Shown here one piece after another: positions 16,393-25,235 of a DNA stretch of 42,064 bases. Source of the stretch: Planctomycetaceae bacterium (GTDB lineage Bacteria > Planctomycetota > Planctomycetia > Planctomycetales > Planctomycetaceae); the NCBI GenBank assembly GCA_021732415.1, contig JAKFVC010000082.1:1-42064 (forward strand), written 5' to 3'. A model generated the notes under the pieces. The model did no database searches. It was not told where the DNA came from and saw only the letters and a program-made list of their open reading frames with translations. Both the position numbers and the translations under genes were made by a program. Every line of letters starts with the position of its first letter. Within the stretch, counting starts at the first letter, position 1.

Positions 16393-17970
16393 TTACTTCG
16401 CCGCCGCAGTCACCCCCGGCCAGTCATCAGTCCGGAAGGGCGTCACCGGCAAGCCCTCTTTGCTGTAGAGATTGCACACGGGGTTATCGGCCCACGCATA
16501 GCGGACCGCAACGGGTTCTTTCACCGCGTCGCTCCAGACTTCCACCTTGTTGCCATCCACGATTGTCGCCTGAGCCCAGACAAACTTCTGGTCTTCTCCG
16601 GCAATGGCAAATCCCTTGAGCTGCTGAACATCAAACGGAACCAAGCCGCCTCCAGCATGATCCAACGTGACGATGATCTTGTTGCCCTGCTTCTCCATCG
16701 ACTTATACAGCGGGCTTTGATGAGCGATCGGCAGCTTGTAAACATCCGACAAAGCCCATCGGGCCAGTCGCAGGCCCACACCCTGCTTGTTCTTGGGATG
16801 GATGTCCTTGCCTTCACCAATGTCGATGATCACCGCTTCGCCCGTATTTTTGAGCTTCGACATCGTCATGGTCTGAGCTTCCCGCAACTCGGCCCACGCA
16901 CTCGGACCGGGTTCAGGTTTTTCGCCCAGGAAGTCGGCCAGTTGGACCCAGTAGAAGGGGAACTCACCCTGCTGCCATTCATCGCGCCAGCTCTTGATCA
17001 TCAACGGGAACATATCGCGATATTGGTAAGCGCGGCTGGCGTTCGATTCGCCCTGATACCAGATGGCTCCGCGGATGCCGTAGCCGACTGTGGGCTTCAA
17101 GGCACCGTTGTAGATATTGGCCGGACGGGCATTGCCGCGCATCCGCCCTTCAGGGCTCTGTGGTGCCCGGGGTGCCGGCTGCCCCTTTTCTTTTGCTTCT
17201 TTCGCGGCGACTTCCCACTTGGCTAACATGCCCTTATATTCTTCCAGTGCCTTGGGAAGATTCTCTTCTTCTGCCTTCCAGCGGGCCAGCAGTTCGTCGT
17301 ACTTGCCTTCCTTCGCCATCAGGTCGCGATTGATCCATGCCTCACAGGCCGAGCCGCCCCAGGCATTGTTGATCAACCCGACGGGCACATCGAGAGTCTG
17401 GTGCAACTGGCGTCCGAAGAAGTAACCGACAGCCGAAAAGCTGCCGACCGTCTCGGGTGTGCAAGCGGTCCAGGCTCCCTTGAAATCGGTTTGAACTTCC
17501 TGTGTGCCAACGTTCGGCACGGTGATCAACCGGATCTTGGGGAACTTCGCCGTCAGCTTTTCCAGATCTTGATCATTCGAAGAATTGACCGACCACTGCA
17601 TGTTCGACTGGCCCGAGCAAATCCAGACCTCACCGACGAGAACATCATCAAATGTGAGAGTATTCTTGCCTTGAATCGTCAGCGTATAGGGACCACCGAC
17701 AGCCAGCGGTTCGAGCTCCACCTGCCAGCGACCGTTTTCCCCCGGCTTGGCCGTGAGTTTTTGCTTGTCGATCGAGACGGTGACGTCTTCGCCGGCCCCG
17801 GCCCAACCCCAGACGCGGTTCTTCTGTCCCTGCTGCAGCACCATATGCGATCCAAAGATCGCGGGTGTTTTGACATCCGCCTGGGCCACGCTGCCACTCA
17901 GGGCGGCCAGTACCAGGCAACTCAGCGTCGACACGATCCACTGCGGTCCACTCAGGCGTCTCAGGTTCAT
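16393..17970 (-). CDS. SASA-domain sialate O-acetylesterase-like protein
   Basis: A 525-residue exported carbohydrate esterase-like protein. A signal peptide covers about residues 1-31 (ends SGSVAQADV). A beta-sandwich segment (about 35-110) precedes the SGNH-type catalytic domain with nucleophile Ser122 in CSGQSNMQW, the second block IWYQGESNAS, and an Asp-x-His pair in KDIHPKNKQGVG near residue 390. Family members remove O-acetyl groups from sialic acid or from plant polysaccharides; the second is the more likely role in this kind of organism but is inference. I chose 17970 because GGGAG lies at the right distance; the upstream ATG at 18030 adds 20 non-signal-like residues. It converges on the transglutaminase-like gene. 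Confidence 0.92.
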   Translation of the reverse strand: MNLRRLSGPQWIVSTLSCLVLAALSGSVAQADVKTPAIFGSHMVLQQGQKNRVWGWAGAGEDVTVSIDKQKLTAKPGENGRWQVELEPLAVGGPYTLTIQGKNTLTFDDVLVGEVWICSGQSNMQWSVNSSNDQDLEKLTAKFPKIRLITVPNVGTQEVQTDFKGAWTACTPETVGSFSAVGYFFGRQLHQTLDVPVGLINNAWGGSACEAWINRDLMAKEGKYDELLARWKAEEENLPKALEEYKGMLAKWEVAAKEAKEKGQPAPRAPQSPEGRMRGNARPANIYNGALKPTVGYGIRGAIWYQGESNASRAYQYRDMFPLMIKSWRDEWQQGEFPFYWVQLADFLGEKPEPGPSAWAELREAQTMTMSKLKNTGEAVIIDIGEGKDIHPKNKQGVGLRLARWALSDVYKLPIAHQSPLYKSMEKQGNKIIVTLDHAGGGLVPFDVQQLKGFAIAGEDQKFVWAQATIVDGNKVEVWSDAVKEPVAVRYAWADNPVCNLYSKEGLPVTPFRTDDWPGVTAAAK

Positions 17971-18080
17971 GTTGCGTACTCCCTCGTCGGTTGAAGAATT
18001 CCGATTGTGCGTCGTTCCACCTACGAGCACGAATGTACGAAATTCGATGCGAGGAGTACACCGTCAGAGAGAGGAGAATT

Positions 18081-18124
18081 CATGGGACTTATGGGACGGA
18101 TGGGACCAATGGGACTTATGGGAG
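18081..18124. repeat. Palindromic repeat, family C copy 3 (half element)
   Basis: A shorter copy with ATGGGACTTATGGG units at both ends and ATGGGACCAAT in the middle. It overlaps the 3' end of the minus-strand membrane protein gene: that gene's TAA stop is the TAA of CCCATAAGTCCCAT. It also lies upstream of the esterase start. Confidence 0.78.
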
Positions 18125-18781
18125 AGACGCCCGCCGTCGGCCGATCACCATGACTACGCTGCACAACACACCGAGCAACACAAACAGATGCCCGCCTGAT
18201 TCCATCGTTTCTTCCAGATTCACGCCCCACATGCGGGCATGCGGCAGAAACTTCCAGACACCGGAATCCACGCTCACGGCGAGCGCATACCAGCTGACGG
18301 CACCCAGCCACCAACCGCACAAAGACGAGCAATCCCACACCGGCATCAGCCGTTCGCGGTTCCTCACGGCCGACACGGCCAGCACAACCAATCCGACATA
18401 GACACCGGCGCCGGTCCCTGGGAAATGGAGCTCACGACAGAACAAGATCGCCGGCAGGCAGATCACCCAGGCACGGCAGACGTGACGCTGAACGAACCAC
18501 AAATAGACGGACACGATCAACGCCGCAGCCAGCAATGTGGGGCCGAGAATTTCCTGAAAATCCTTCCCCGTCCAGGCATATTTGCCGACGAACCATGAGA
18601 GCAATTGCCCCGAACCCAGCAGGCCGATGAGGCCCAGACCCGCCAGCGGCAAGACTGCAGACCAGAGCGGAAGTTTTGACGTAATCGCCAGAAGGTCCTG
18701 ACTGGTTGATATCCACGAGGAACGTCGCAGCGATATCGCAGGTTGGGGGGACTCATGCAGAGCAAGGATTTGGCTGGCCAT
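18116..18781 (-). CDS. Polytopic membrane protein, unknown function
   Basis: A 221-residue protein with five or six hydrophobic segments (for example LPLAGLGLIGLLGSG, ILGPTLLAAALIVSVYLWF, AWVICLPAILFC, YVGLVVLAVSAV and HLFVLLGVLCSVVMVIG). Conserved-looking polar residues sit between them (CRELHFP and NLEETMESGGH), hinting at a family with Glu/His positions in the membrane interface, but I cannot name it. An upstream ATG at 18874 overlaps the stop of the propeller gene as ATGA. However, the intervening 30 codons translate a family A repeat, so 18781 may be the real start; neither has a convincing ribosome site. It follows the propeller gene and is probably co-transcribed. The last codons and TAA stop come from a family C repeat. 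Confidence 0.68.
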   Translation of the reverse strand: MASQILALHESPQPAISLRRSSWISTSQDLLAITSKLPLWSAVLPLAGLGLIGLLGSGQLLSWFVGKYAWTGKDFQEILGPTLLAAALIVSVYLWFVQRHVCRAWVICLPAILFCRELHFPGTGAGVYVGLVVLAVSAVRNRERLMPVWDCSSLCGWWLGAVSWYALAVSVDSGVWKFLPHARMWGVNLEETMESGGHLFVLLGVLCSVVMVIGRRRASLP

Positions 18782-18830
18782 GGGATTGCCCAAGGGTGTC
18801 GTTGTTCGCAGAAGCGAGGAAGAATAGGGA

Positions 18831-18857
18831 CGGACGGGCCTGGAGACCCGTCCCACG
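18831..18857 (-). repeat. 27-bp palindromic repeat, family A copy 4
   Basis: An identical 27-bp unit between the propeller gene stop (18871) and the internal start of the membrane protein (18781). It stands at what looks like an ATGA-coupled junction, so it may have separated two formerly coupled genes. Confidence 0.85.
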
Positions 18858-18870
18858 ATACGTTCAACAC

Positions 18871-21800
18871 TCATTCAATCTTCAACAACCCGCCCGTTTC
18901 CAATCGCGGGCGAGATGTCACCGGGGTCGTCCAACTTTGCACACCTTGTGCGGGCACGGTACGCACCACGCTCGCCGCCCACATGGTGTCGGGAGTCGGT
19001 GGGGTCGGTACCAGTTCTTTCCACGGAATGGCGGCTTCAAACCGCCAAGTGGCCTCATCCCCTTCGGCTGCGACGTACCACTTGGGGTTCCACGTGACGT
19101 CTCCCCACAAATCCTCGTTGGTCATGCCGCGTTGATCGATGGTGAAGCGGTAGTAGGTTACATAGTCTCTGTCGACATCCAGCATCAAGGTGATGCGGTC
19201 ATGGTCTCCCAGATCGGCGTCATAGGCGCGACCTTTGTGATCGGGGACTGCTTTTGGCGCACCGGGAACTCGGGGACAAACGCCGGCAAAATAGAGAAAT
19301 TCGCGGTCGTGACACAGCAACACAAAAGCTTTTTCCTGCAACGGCCCATTCGTTTGATCGGTGGCCAAACCCATTTCTTCCGCCTGCTGCCAGCAATCAT
19401 CACTCAGCAGTCCGTCAAGCACCGGCGGCTTGGACGCGACTCGTAGGTTGTAGATGGATTTCGGCGGTACACCCGCCATCTGGTCGATCCACAGTTCCGT
19501 CATGGCGGTTTTCTGCCACGGCGTTTTATCGCCACCGCGCATAATGAAGTGATAGCATTCCGCCGCCTCCGTCCCCAGTTGACGCTGTCGATACAGGGCT
19601 CCCAACGGGAACTGAATCTCGGGACTCTGGTACCAGGCAGGAGACGTCCGTTGCAGCAAACTGGCCATCCGGCGAGCCTTGTCCTGCCAGAGATTGGCCC
19701 GTTCCGAGCGCAAGTCTTTCCCCGGCCCGATATCGATTTTGAAGGGAGCCTGCTCCACCTGCAGCGAGGTATTCTCTCCCTTCAACTGCTGGATTTCGTC
19801 CGCCACTATGCCTTCACCCGTCTGCAGACGTTGCCCGACATTTCGCAACCGTTGAACGAGCTCCGCTGTCTCGACGCTCATCTTTTTGCGTTCGACATTG
19901 GTGGCTTGCAGGCGGCGATAGGTGAGCTCCGTCCCGACCCACAATTGAATCAGCCAGCGCATCGCATCCTGAGCCGCCGGCTCATGCGGATACCGATCGA
20001 CCAACTCCACTAGCGTGGCTTCGGCGAGATCCCAATACCCCTGACGACGATAAGCATCCGCCAATTGAGCCAGCAACAAGGCCGCCTGATCATCGGGCAT
20101 GCCGGCGGTCACGCCACCCAACTGGGCCAGTAACTGCTGAGCATGCCGGCTGTCCGCCATGAAGCGTTGCACGTATCCGTGGAAGTTCCGCTGCGTTTGA
20201 GCCAGCTTTAGCTTCTTTTCCAGTTCTCCGTCTTCCAGGGATGGGAGAGCTCGTCGAGCATCGGTACCAGGAGAAATCTCCAGCTTGGCAAAGAAATCCC
20301 GGCCAGCGTATTCCGCATCTTTGCCGGTCAACGAAATCACCTTGAACGATTCGCGCCCGCTGGCCGCAATGGCTTCACGCTGCAAACGAGCCAACGCCGG
20401 TGCCGCTGCCATCTGCACGGCACAGCCTTGTCGCGGCAGGATATCGAACGAGCCAATATTCACTTGCCCCTGACTACCGGCTGGTAACCTCACAAAAACC
20501 CGTTCGACTTGCCACATCGGCAAATCGGCGAGTTCTTGCTGAGCCAGTTGACTCGTCGGATCGGCTGCCTGGGGAATCGCTTTGAGCATCGTCTCGCGGA
20601 TCAGTCGCCCGACGGCATCGCGCGGGTTGGATTCATCCAGGATCACGACACTCGGCCGCCATGTTCGCAATTGACGTACGAACTGCGCGACCAGTTGTCC
20701 CTGCAACGCACCTTCCGAACGCTTGGTCCATTCGGCCAGCAACTGCTCGGGATTGTTCTCCAAGCCCGGGATATCCAAAGGCAATCGCCAGCCCACGGTC
20801 CCCGCAGAACCACCCGCCAGCATCACCGCTTCCGAGAGTTTGCGATCGATTTCCCGAGTTTGCGCCAGCTCGGATCCAATATCGTGACGTGGCAACACAC
20901 TGATCAGTCCCCGGAAACCGGCTTCCCCCGACACCGCGGTCACCATCGGGATCGACACGTGCTCCAACTGGCTATGAGCCGTCAGATAGGCCACGCGTCG
21001 ATTGTCACCGCGAACGGTCATCCATGTGACGCCTCCATCGGTCGACTGGAGAATGGTCCCCAACGCACCCACGGCCCAACCGCAATCATCATTCGGAAAA
21101 TGAAGCGCCGCGATCGGCAGCGTTTGCCCGGTCGAGTGTCGTTTCCAAGTTTGGCCGGCATCGGGAGAATGCCAGACGACCGTACCGGGATCGCCGGCTA
21201 TCCAGACTTTTTTCCCTCGGACAGCGACGGTTCGGAAATCAAACAGGTCCCGGATCTCGCGCGGGGGTGTAGCTGCCGGAGACTGCCAGACGATGCTGCC
21301 GCGGTCTTGATGTAAAATCAAACCACCATCGCCGACCAGCCAACCTTCGCCGCCGGGCAGTAGCTTGAGACCATACAGACCACGCAGTCCCAGACTCCCC
21401 AGCTTGGTCTTCCCCAACCGGCCATTGCCGTACAACGCATGCTGGCCTCGCAAACCGGCGAGGGCCCCTTGATCAGGGCTGAGGAAATCAGCCGCGCGCC
21501 AGCTACCCAGATTCTCACCCACGGCAGGTTGCCACGTCTTGCCGCCGTCGCTGGTGAGCATCACACCCGACGAGCACTTGGCATTGGGCTCCCCGACAAT
21601 CACGCCATGCGTCAACGTAAAGAATTTGACCCGTTGCAGTTCCGGCAGTTCGGGTCCGCCGGTGGATTGCCATGTCGTGCCGCCATCGGTGGTTGCCAGC
21701 AGCACGCCGACACCTTGATGGGCGTAGGGAATACTCTCACCACCCGCGATCCAACCGACGCGATCGGTCAGAAAACAGACCGATCGTAGAGCGCATTTCA

Positions 21801-22041
21801 CTCCAGAACGCTGCAAATCCCAGTTGGCTCCGCCATCGACGGTCTTCCAGATGACCCCGTGATCACCCACGGCCCAACCAGTTTGAGTCTTGACGAATTG
21901 GACATCGTGCAGAGCTGCATCATCTTGCCAGGGAGTCACCGTCGCCGAACGTTGGCGATCGGAAAAATCATCGGCCGCGTGCGCAGCAGAGCCCACGAAA
22001 CCCAGCAATACGCAGACAATCAGCCATCCGTGACGAATCAT
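18871..22041 (-). CDS. Secreted Ycf48-like seven-bladed propeller protein with CBM9/DOMON-like C-terminus
   Basis: A 1056-residue exported protein. A signal peptide (MIRHGWLIVCVLLGFVGSAA) is followed by seven BNR/Ycf48-type units (about 35-375), recognisable by repeated GWAVGDxG...TxDGGxxW: TGWAVGDHGVIWKTVDGG, CGWAVGALGTILQSTDGG and five others. The middle region (about 380-560) has the block LRTWRPSVVILDE, faintly like a degenerate PIG-L/LmbE deacetylase without its HPDH motif. A helical TPR-like region (about 640-850; RRQGYWDLAEATLVELVDRY) precedes a C-terminal CBM9/DOMON-like sandwich (about 860-1056; LDGLLSDDCWQQAEEM, ITLMLDVDRDYVTYYRF). I start at 22041 with a GGGAG site; a 71-residue longer form is not signal-like. 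Function is unknown; extracellular carbohydrate or protein binding is an inference. Confidence 0.88.
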   Translation of the reverse strand: MIRHGWLIVCVLLGFVGSAAHAADDFSDRQRSATVTPWQDDAALHDVQFVKTQTGWAVGDHGVIWKTVDGGANWDLQRSGVKCALRSVCFLTDRVGWIAGGESIPYAHQGVGVLLATTDGGTTWQSTGGPELPELQRVKFFTLTHGVIVGEPNAKCSSGVMLTSDGGKTWQPAVGENLGSWRAADFLSPDQGALAGLRGQHALYGNGRLGKTKLGSLGLRGLYGLKLLPGGEGWLVGDGGLILHQDRGSIVWQSPAATPPREIRDLFDFRTVAVRGKKVWIAGDPGTVVWHSPDAGQTWKRHSTGQTLPIAALHFPNDDCGWAVGALGTILQSTDGGVTWMTVRGDNRRVAYLTAHSQLEHVSIPMVTAVSGEAGFRGLISVLPRHDIGSELAQTREIDRKLSEAVMLAGGSAGTVGWRLPLDIPGLENNPEQLLAEWTKRSEGALQGQLVAQFVRQLRTWRPSVVILDESNPRDAVGRLIRETMLKAIPQAADPTSQLAQQELADLPMWQVERVFVRLPAGSQGQVNIGSFDILPRQGCAVQMAAAPALARLQREAIAASGRESFKVISLTGKDAEYAGRDFFAKLEISPGTDARRALPSLEDGELEKKLKLAQTQRNFHGYVQRFMADSRHAQQLLAQLGGVTAGMPDDQAALLLAQLADAYRRQGYWDLAEATLVELVDRYPHEPAAQDAMRWLIQLWVGTELTYRRLQATNVERKKMSVETAELVQRLRNVGQRLQTGEGIVADEIQQLKGENTSLQVEQAPFKIDIGPGKDLRSERANLWQDKARRMASLLQRTSPAWYQSPEIQFPLGALYRQRQLGTEAAECYHFIMRGGDKTPWQKTAMTELWIDQMAGVPPKSIYNLRVASKPPVLDGLLSDDCWQQAEEMGLATDQTNGPLQEKAFVLLCHDREFLYFAGVCPRVPGAPKAVPDHKGRAYDADLGDHDRITLMLDVDRDYVTYYRFTIDQRGMTNEDLWGDVTWNPKWYVAAEGDEATWRFEAAIPWKELVPTPPTPDTMWAASVVRTVPAQGVQSWTTPVTSRPRLETGGLLKIE

Positions 22042-22244
22042 CGTCCGATCTCCCATCCATGGGCAGTTCTTCAATGGGCAGCAGTTTACCCAAACTCTCC
22101 AATCGGGGGGAGACCGGTTTGAGTGCGGTGATGTATGGAAAGCGAAAGGGATGGAATGGAAGACTGGATCGCACGGTCCGAAAAAACTTAGGAACTCGAC
22201 CGCCCTATTCGTATACTCAGTGGGACCGTATGGAGGAGGTGGTG

Positions 22245-22676
22245 ATGGATCCAAACAGTGAGTGTTATCGGCTGATTCATGGTAACAACAGGAAGAAGTG
22301 GGCGGTCCGCTTCAACAGAAAAATGTGGGCAATCCTGTTAGCGTGCGCCCACTTTGTACTGACGGTGGGCTGTCTCTGCCTGGGGCTGATCTACAATTGG
22401 CGTGAAAGTTCACCCCTAGACCCTTTGAGGGCACTCGCGCTCCCATTGGGAATGATATTAATGGTCCCTTTAGGTTGGGCCGGTGCATTGACCCTCTCAA
22501 CACCCATTTACATTGCAGGCGTTATCTTGAATAGCGTGCTTTGGGGGTGGATACTGAGTTGGTTGATTTTTGGCGGACCGTATTCGGTCGCGGAAATTCA
22601 TTCGAGCGACGAGAGTTCCATTCCCGAACCTGCGCCGGATAACAATCTTGACCCTGTGGATAGCCCAGATGCGTGA
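22245..22676 (+). CDS. Small membrane protein, unknown function
   Basis: A 143-residue protein with three hydrophobic segments (ILLACAHFVLTVGCLCLGL, ALALPLGMILMVPLGWAGAL and IAGVILNSVLWGWILSWLIF) and an acidic, Pro-rich C-terminal tail. It begins MDPNSECYRLIHGNN. The start is decided by a strong GGAGGAGGT ribosome site about five to eight bases upstream; longer forms from 22059 read through the promoter region of the divergent gene. I recognise no family. It is divergent from the propeller protein with a 203-bp shared upstream region and converges on the gene at 22761. Confidence 0.7.
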   Translation: MDPNSECYRLIHGNNRKKWAVRFNRKMWAILLACAHFVLTVGCLCLGLIYNWRESSPLDPLRALALPLGMILMVPLGWAGALTLSTPIYIAGVILNSVLWGWILSWLIFGGPYSVAEIHSSDESSIPEPAPDNNLDPVDSPDA

Positions 22677-22760
22677 ATCTGGGTGAGTGACGCGAACATG
22701 AGGCTGTGACTCATTCGATGCTCGTAGCGAGCTTGTATTCGCGGACCTCGCGGGCCACTC

Positions 22761-24056
22761 TTACCACCCCAGTAGCTTGGACCCAGCTTCCACCGACAAC
22801 TCCTCCGGAGCCCGATCGTCCCCCTGTTGCTGCAATTCCCAACAGCAATGCAGAGCATAAATCTCTTCGGGCGAATGATCCGGGGTGGTCTCATCGAACA
22901 AGACGCCGGTTTCTGATCCCACCAGCCCCACGCCAGTTTCGGGGAAGTCTTCCGGATCACCGGGGTCCGCCGCGTAGGTGTATTTGATCAACCACAGCGG
23001 ACGCGTGTCATTGGTCGGAGTCCACGCCGCGACGCGATGATCGATGATCTCGACTTCATCGGGGATCTCGCCATAGGCATCGGGCAGCGTCAACCAGGCA
23101 CAAAATTCCGCCACCGCCTGGAAATGAGGATTCTTCGCACTCTCCGGAATCAGTTCCTCGCGTCCCATTTCCCGCAGATGCTGGCAGGCGAAGTAACTGA
23201 CGCTGGCGTCTTCGCAGAGCTGCCCGAGCTTCTGAAACCCGTCGTCACGTCCCAGTTTTGCAGCGGCCGCAGCGGCATCGACGACCACCAACTGGTCCTC
23301 GTGATTCAACAGGACCGCCAGGATTTCATCGCGTTCGGGACGCGTCAAGAACGGCAGCGAATGAGCCACACTCTGAGCATAGCTCGATTCTTCGGCTCGT
23401 TCGCTCAACGCCCATTGCCGCAGCAGTTCGATCCCTTCCGAGGTATCAAACGGATGGGGCTGAGCTTCCCCATGGCTGGCCAGCCGATTGACGAGATCCA
23501 GATAAGCCACGCCGGCGAAACCGGTCGGCAGGGGATCCCGCAGTTGATTGCAGATCAGTTGGCGATCGGGGTGCTCGTCGTGGACCGTTTCAAACAGCAC
23601 GCCCCAGACATACAAGTCATGATCGAGCGGTTGTCGCAAGGCGGCGACGATCCGTTGCATGCCTGGCTCATAGCGGTAGATGACGAACACCTTCAGGACG
23701 AAGATCAGATCTTCCCCTTCGTCAGCAATCGCCAACGGCAACCGCTGATCGAAGATTTCCAGCAGAATGGGGAGCCCATAGGTCTCCAGGACCAGATACG
23801 CTTCGTCGGTCTCGGCTTCCTGAAACAGGGACGCCAAAGGGTGCAGCGGCGAGCAATCACAGTCACCACCGCCCCCCATCGGAGTCAGTTTTGACTGGTC
23901 AGCATACTTGCGCAGCGCTTCAACGACCGCGCGGGCGTCCGAGATCGTCTCGAGCGGATAATCCCCCAGTGCTCCCAATTCCTGGGAGAGCTTACCACCC
24001 GGCGCCAAGCCACGTTCCAGGGCTTGTTCCAGAGGACTGGGTGAGGAACTCTCCAT
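22761..24056 (-). CDS. Hypothetical protein with HEAT-like helical region
   Basis: A 431-residue cytoplasmic-looking protein without signal peptide or membrane segment. Near residue 60 is a Cys-containing stretch GGGGDCDCSPLHPLASLF. The middle is built of alpha-helical repeats reminiscent of HEAT units (VVVDAAAAAAKLGRDDGFQK; SERAEESSYAQSVAHSLPFL), followed by an acidic beta-rich C-terminal part (YTYAADPGDPEDFPETGVGL). I chose MESSSPSPLEQ at 24056, with AAAGGGA upstream, over the ATG at 24098. I cannot name the family. An adaptor or regulatory scaffold is a possible role but only a guess from the repeat fold. Confidence 0.75.
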   Translation of the reverse strand: MESSSPSPLEQALERGLAPGGKLSQELGALGDYPLETISDARAVVEALRKYADQSKLTPMGGGGDCDCSPLHPLASLFQEAETDEAYLVLETYGLPILLEIFDQRLPLAIADEGEDLIFVLKVFVIYRYEPGMQRIVAALRQPLDHDLYVWGVLFETVHDEHPDRQLICNQLRDPLPTGFAGVAYLDLVNRLASHGEAQPHPFDTSEGIELLRQWALSERAEESSYAQSVAHSLPFLTRPERDEILAVLLNHEDQLVVVDAAAAAAKLGRDDGFQKLGQLCEDASVSYFACQHLREMGREELIPESAKNPHFQAVAEFCAWLTLPDAYGEIPDEVEIIDHRVAAWTPTNDTRPLWLIKYTYAADPGDPEDFPETGVGLVGSETGVLFDETTPDHSPEEIYALHCCWELQQQGDDRAPEELSVEAGSKLLGW

Positions 24057-24135
24057 GCTGCAATCCCTTTTCCTTTGACCGACGGGCGACCTCGACAATT
24101 GCCCCGAAACTACCGAGGTGCGCTAAAGAAGAAAT

Positions 24136-24230
24136 CATGATCCTCACGCAAAGGCGCCAAGGCGCAAAGAATACAATTAGCGTGTTCTTCGTATTCCTTT
24201 GCGCCTTGGCGCCTTTGCGTGAGAATCATG
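24136..24230. repeat. Palindromic repeat, family D (CACGCAAAGGCGCCAAGGCG) copy 1
   Basis: Arms 24136-24174 and 24191-24230 pair almost without mismatch over about 39 bases around a 16-nt loop, with core CGCAAAGGCGCCAAGGCGC. A second copy lies at 31722. It stands between two minus-strand genes: about 27 bases after the SDR gene's stop and upstream of the HEAT-like gene's start. Confidence 0.88.
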
Positions 24231-24262
24231 TATTTATTTCCTGATGATGAAACCTTGTCGCC

Positions 24263-25081
24263 TTACGAAGCCCAGATCTGACTTCCGCCATCCACCCGCA
24301 AGACCTCGCCGGTGACGAACTGCCCCAGCGGCCCGGCAAAAAACTCCACCACCCGCGCCACCTCGTCCACGAGGGCAATCCGATTCAACGTCCCTTCGGT
24401 CACCATCCGAGTTTCATCAACCTTCCGCGTTCCCAAGAATCGCCCGGTCCGCGTATCGCCTGGCGCCAAAACGTTCGCCGTAATATTATACGGTCGCAAC
24501 TGAGCGGCGAGGCAACGTGTGTACTCGGTGGCAGCCGCTTTGGCCGTTCCGTAGATGGCGGAATTCTCGTGCCCGAAGAACGCCGAAATCGAGCCGATCG
24601 TGATAATGCGGCCACTCTTGCGTTCCATCATCCCGCGGGCGACATGCTGGCAGGTCAGAATAGTGCTCAGGACGTTGCGATCCATGACACAGCGGATGTC
24701 GGCTTCCGAGATCATCACCGTGTCATTGGGATTCGGTTTCCCACCGGCCGCACCGATGTCTCCGCCGGCACTATGGACGAGAACGTCGATCGGACCCAAT
24801 TCCTTGGTCACGGTCGCCACGACCCGTGCGACTTGCTCCCCGTTCGTCAGATCGCCCAGGACGCGGATCGTCTTCACACCGAATTCTTTGGCGATTTCGG
24901 CCGCGGTCTCGGTCAGCGTGGTCCCTTCGCCGTATTCCGACGGGCCCGCTTCGCGCATCCCATGCACGCCAATGTTGCACCCGAGGGCTGCTAGGCGTTC
25001 AGCAAACGCGCGCCCCAAACCACGGCCGGCTCCAGTGACCAGGGCTACCTGCCCTTCCAACAATCGAGGTGTCTGTGACAT
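24263..25081 (-). CDS. SDR family NAD(P)-dependent oxidoreductase
   Basis: A 272-residue classical short-chain dehydrogenase/reductase with a Rossmann fold. The cofactor motif TGAGRGLG is at residues 16-23, the NAG-like motif appears as HSAGGDIG, the catalytic Ser is in TIGSISAFFG, and the Tyr-x-x-x-Lys pair is in IYGTAKAAAT. The C-terminal VTGEVLRVDGGSQ is characteristic of FabG-like SDRs that act on 3-oxo or sugar substrates; the substrate here is unknown. The start at 25081 has AGGAAAA upstream; the 25138 start adds 19 residues with no family match. It is divergent from the methyltransferase, with a family E palindrome between. Confidence 0.93.
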   Translation of the reverse strand: MSQTPRLLEGQVALVTGAGRGLGRAFAERLAALGCNIGVHGMREAGPSEYGEGTTLTETAAEIAKEFGVKTIRVLGDLTNGEQVARVVATVTKELGPIDVLVHSAGGDIGAAGGKPNPNDTVMISEADIRCVMDRNVLSTILTCQHVARGMMERKSGRIITIGSISAFFGHENSAIYGTAKAAATEYTRCLAAQLRPYNITANVLAPGDTRTGRFLGTRKVDETRMVTEGTLNRIALVDEVARVVEFFAGPLGQFVTGEVLRVDGGSQIWAS

Positions 25082-25143
25082 CGTTTTCCTGTAAATTGCG
25101 TGAGTATTACGGTGTGTGAAGCGGATTTTGCGAGACAAATTGC

Positions 25144-25235
25144 GAATGACTAATGTCTAAATCCGAATGTCTAAAAGGAAACCCGATGTCGTCGCAAGTC
25201 CTTTTAGACATTAGTCATTAGACATTAGTCATTCC
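25144..25235. repeat. Palindromic repeat, family E (GACTAATGTCTAAAAGG) copy 1
   Basis: The left arm (25144-25178, GAATGACTAATGTCTAAA and AATGTCTAAAAGG) pairs with the right arm (25200-25235, CCTTTTAGACATTAGTC repeated ATTAGACATTAGTCATTCC). A second copy at 39747 shares both cores. It lies in the spacer between divergent SDR and methyltransferase genes. Confidence 0.83.

Noticed and set aside
18116-18781. Exosortase/archaeosortase-like membrane protein
   Set aside because: The protein has several membrane segments, but the Cys/Arg/His catalytic signature of exosortases is not present.
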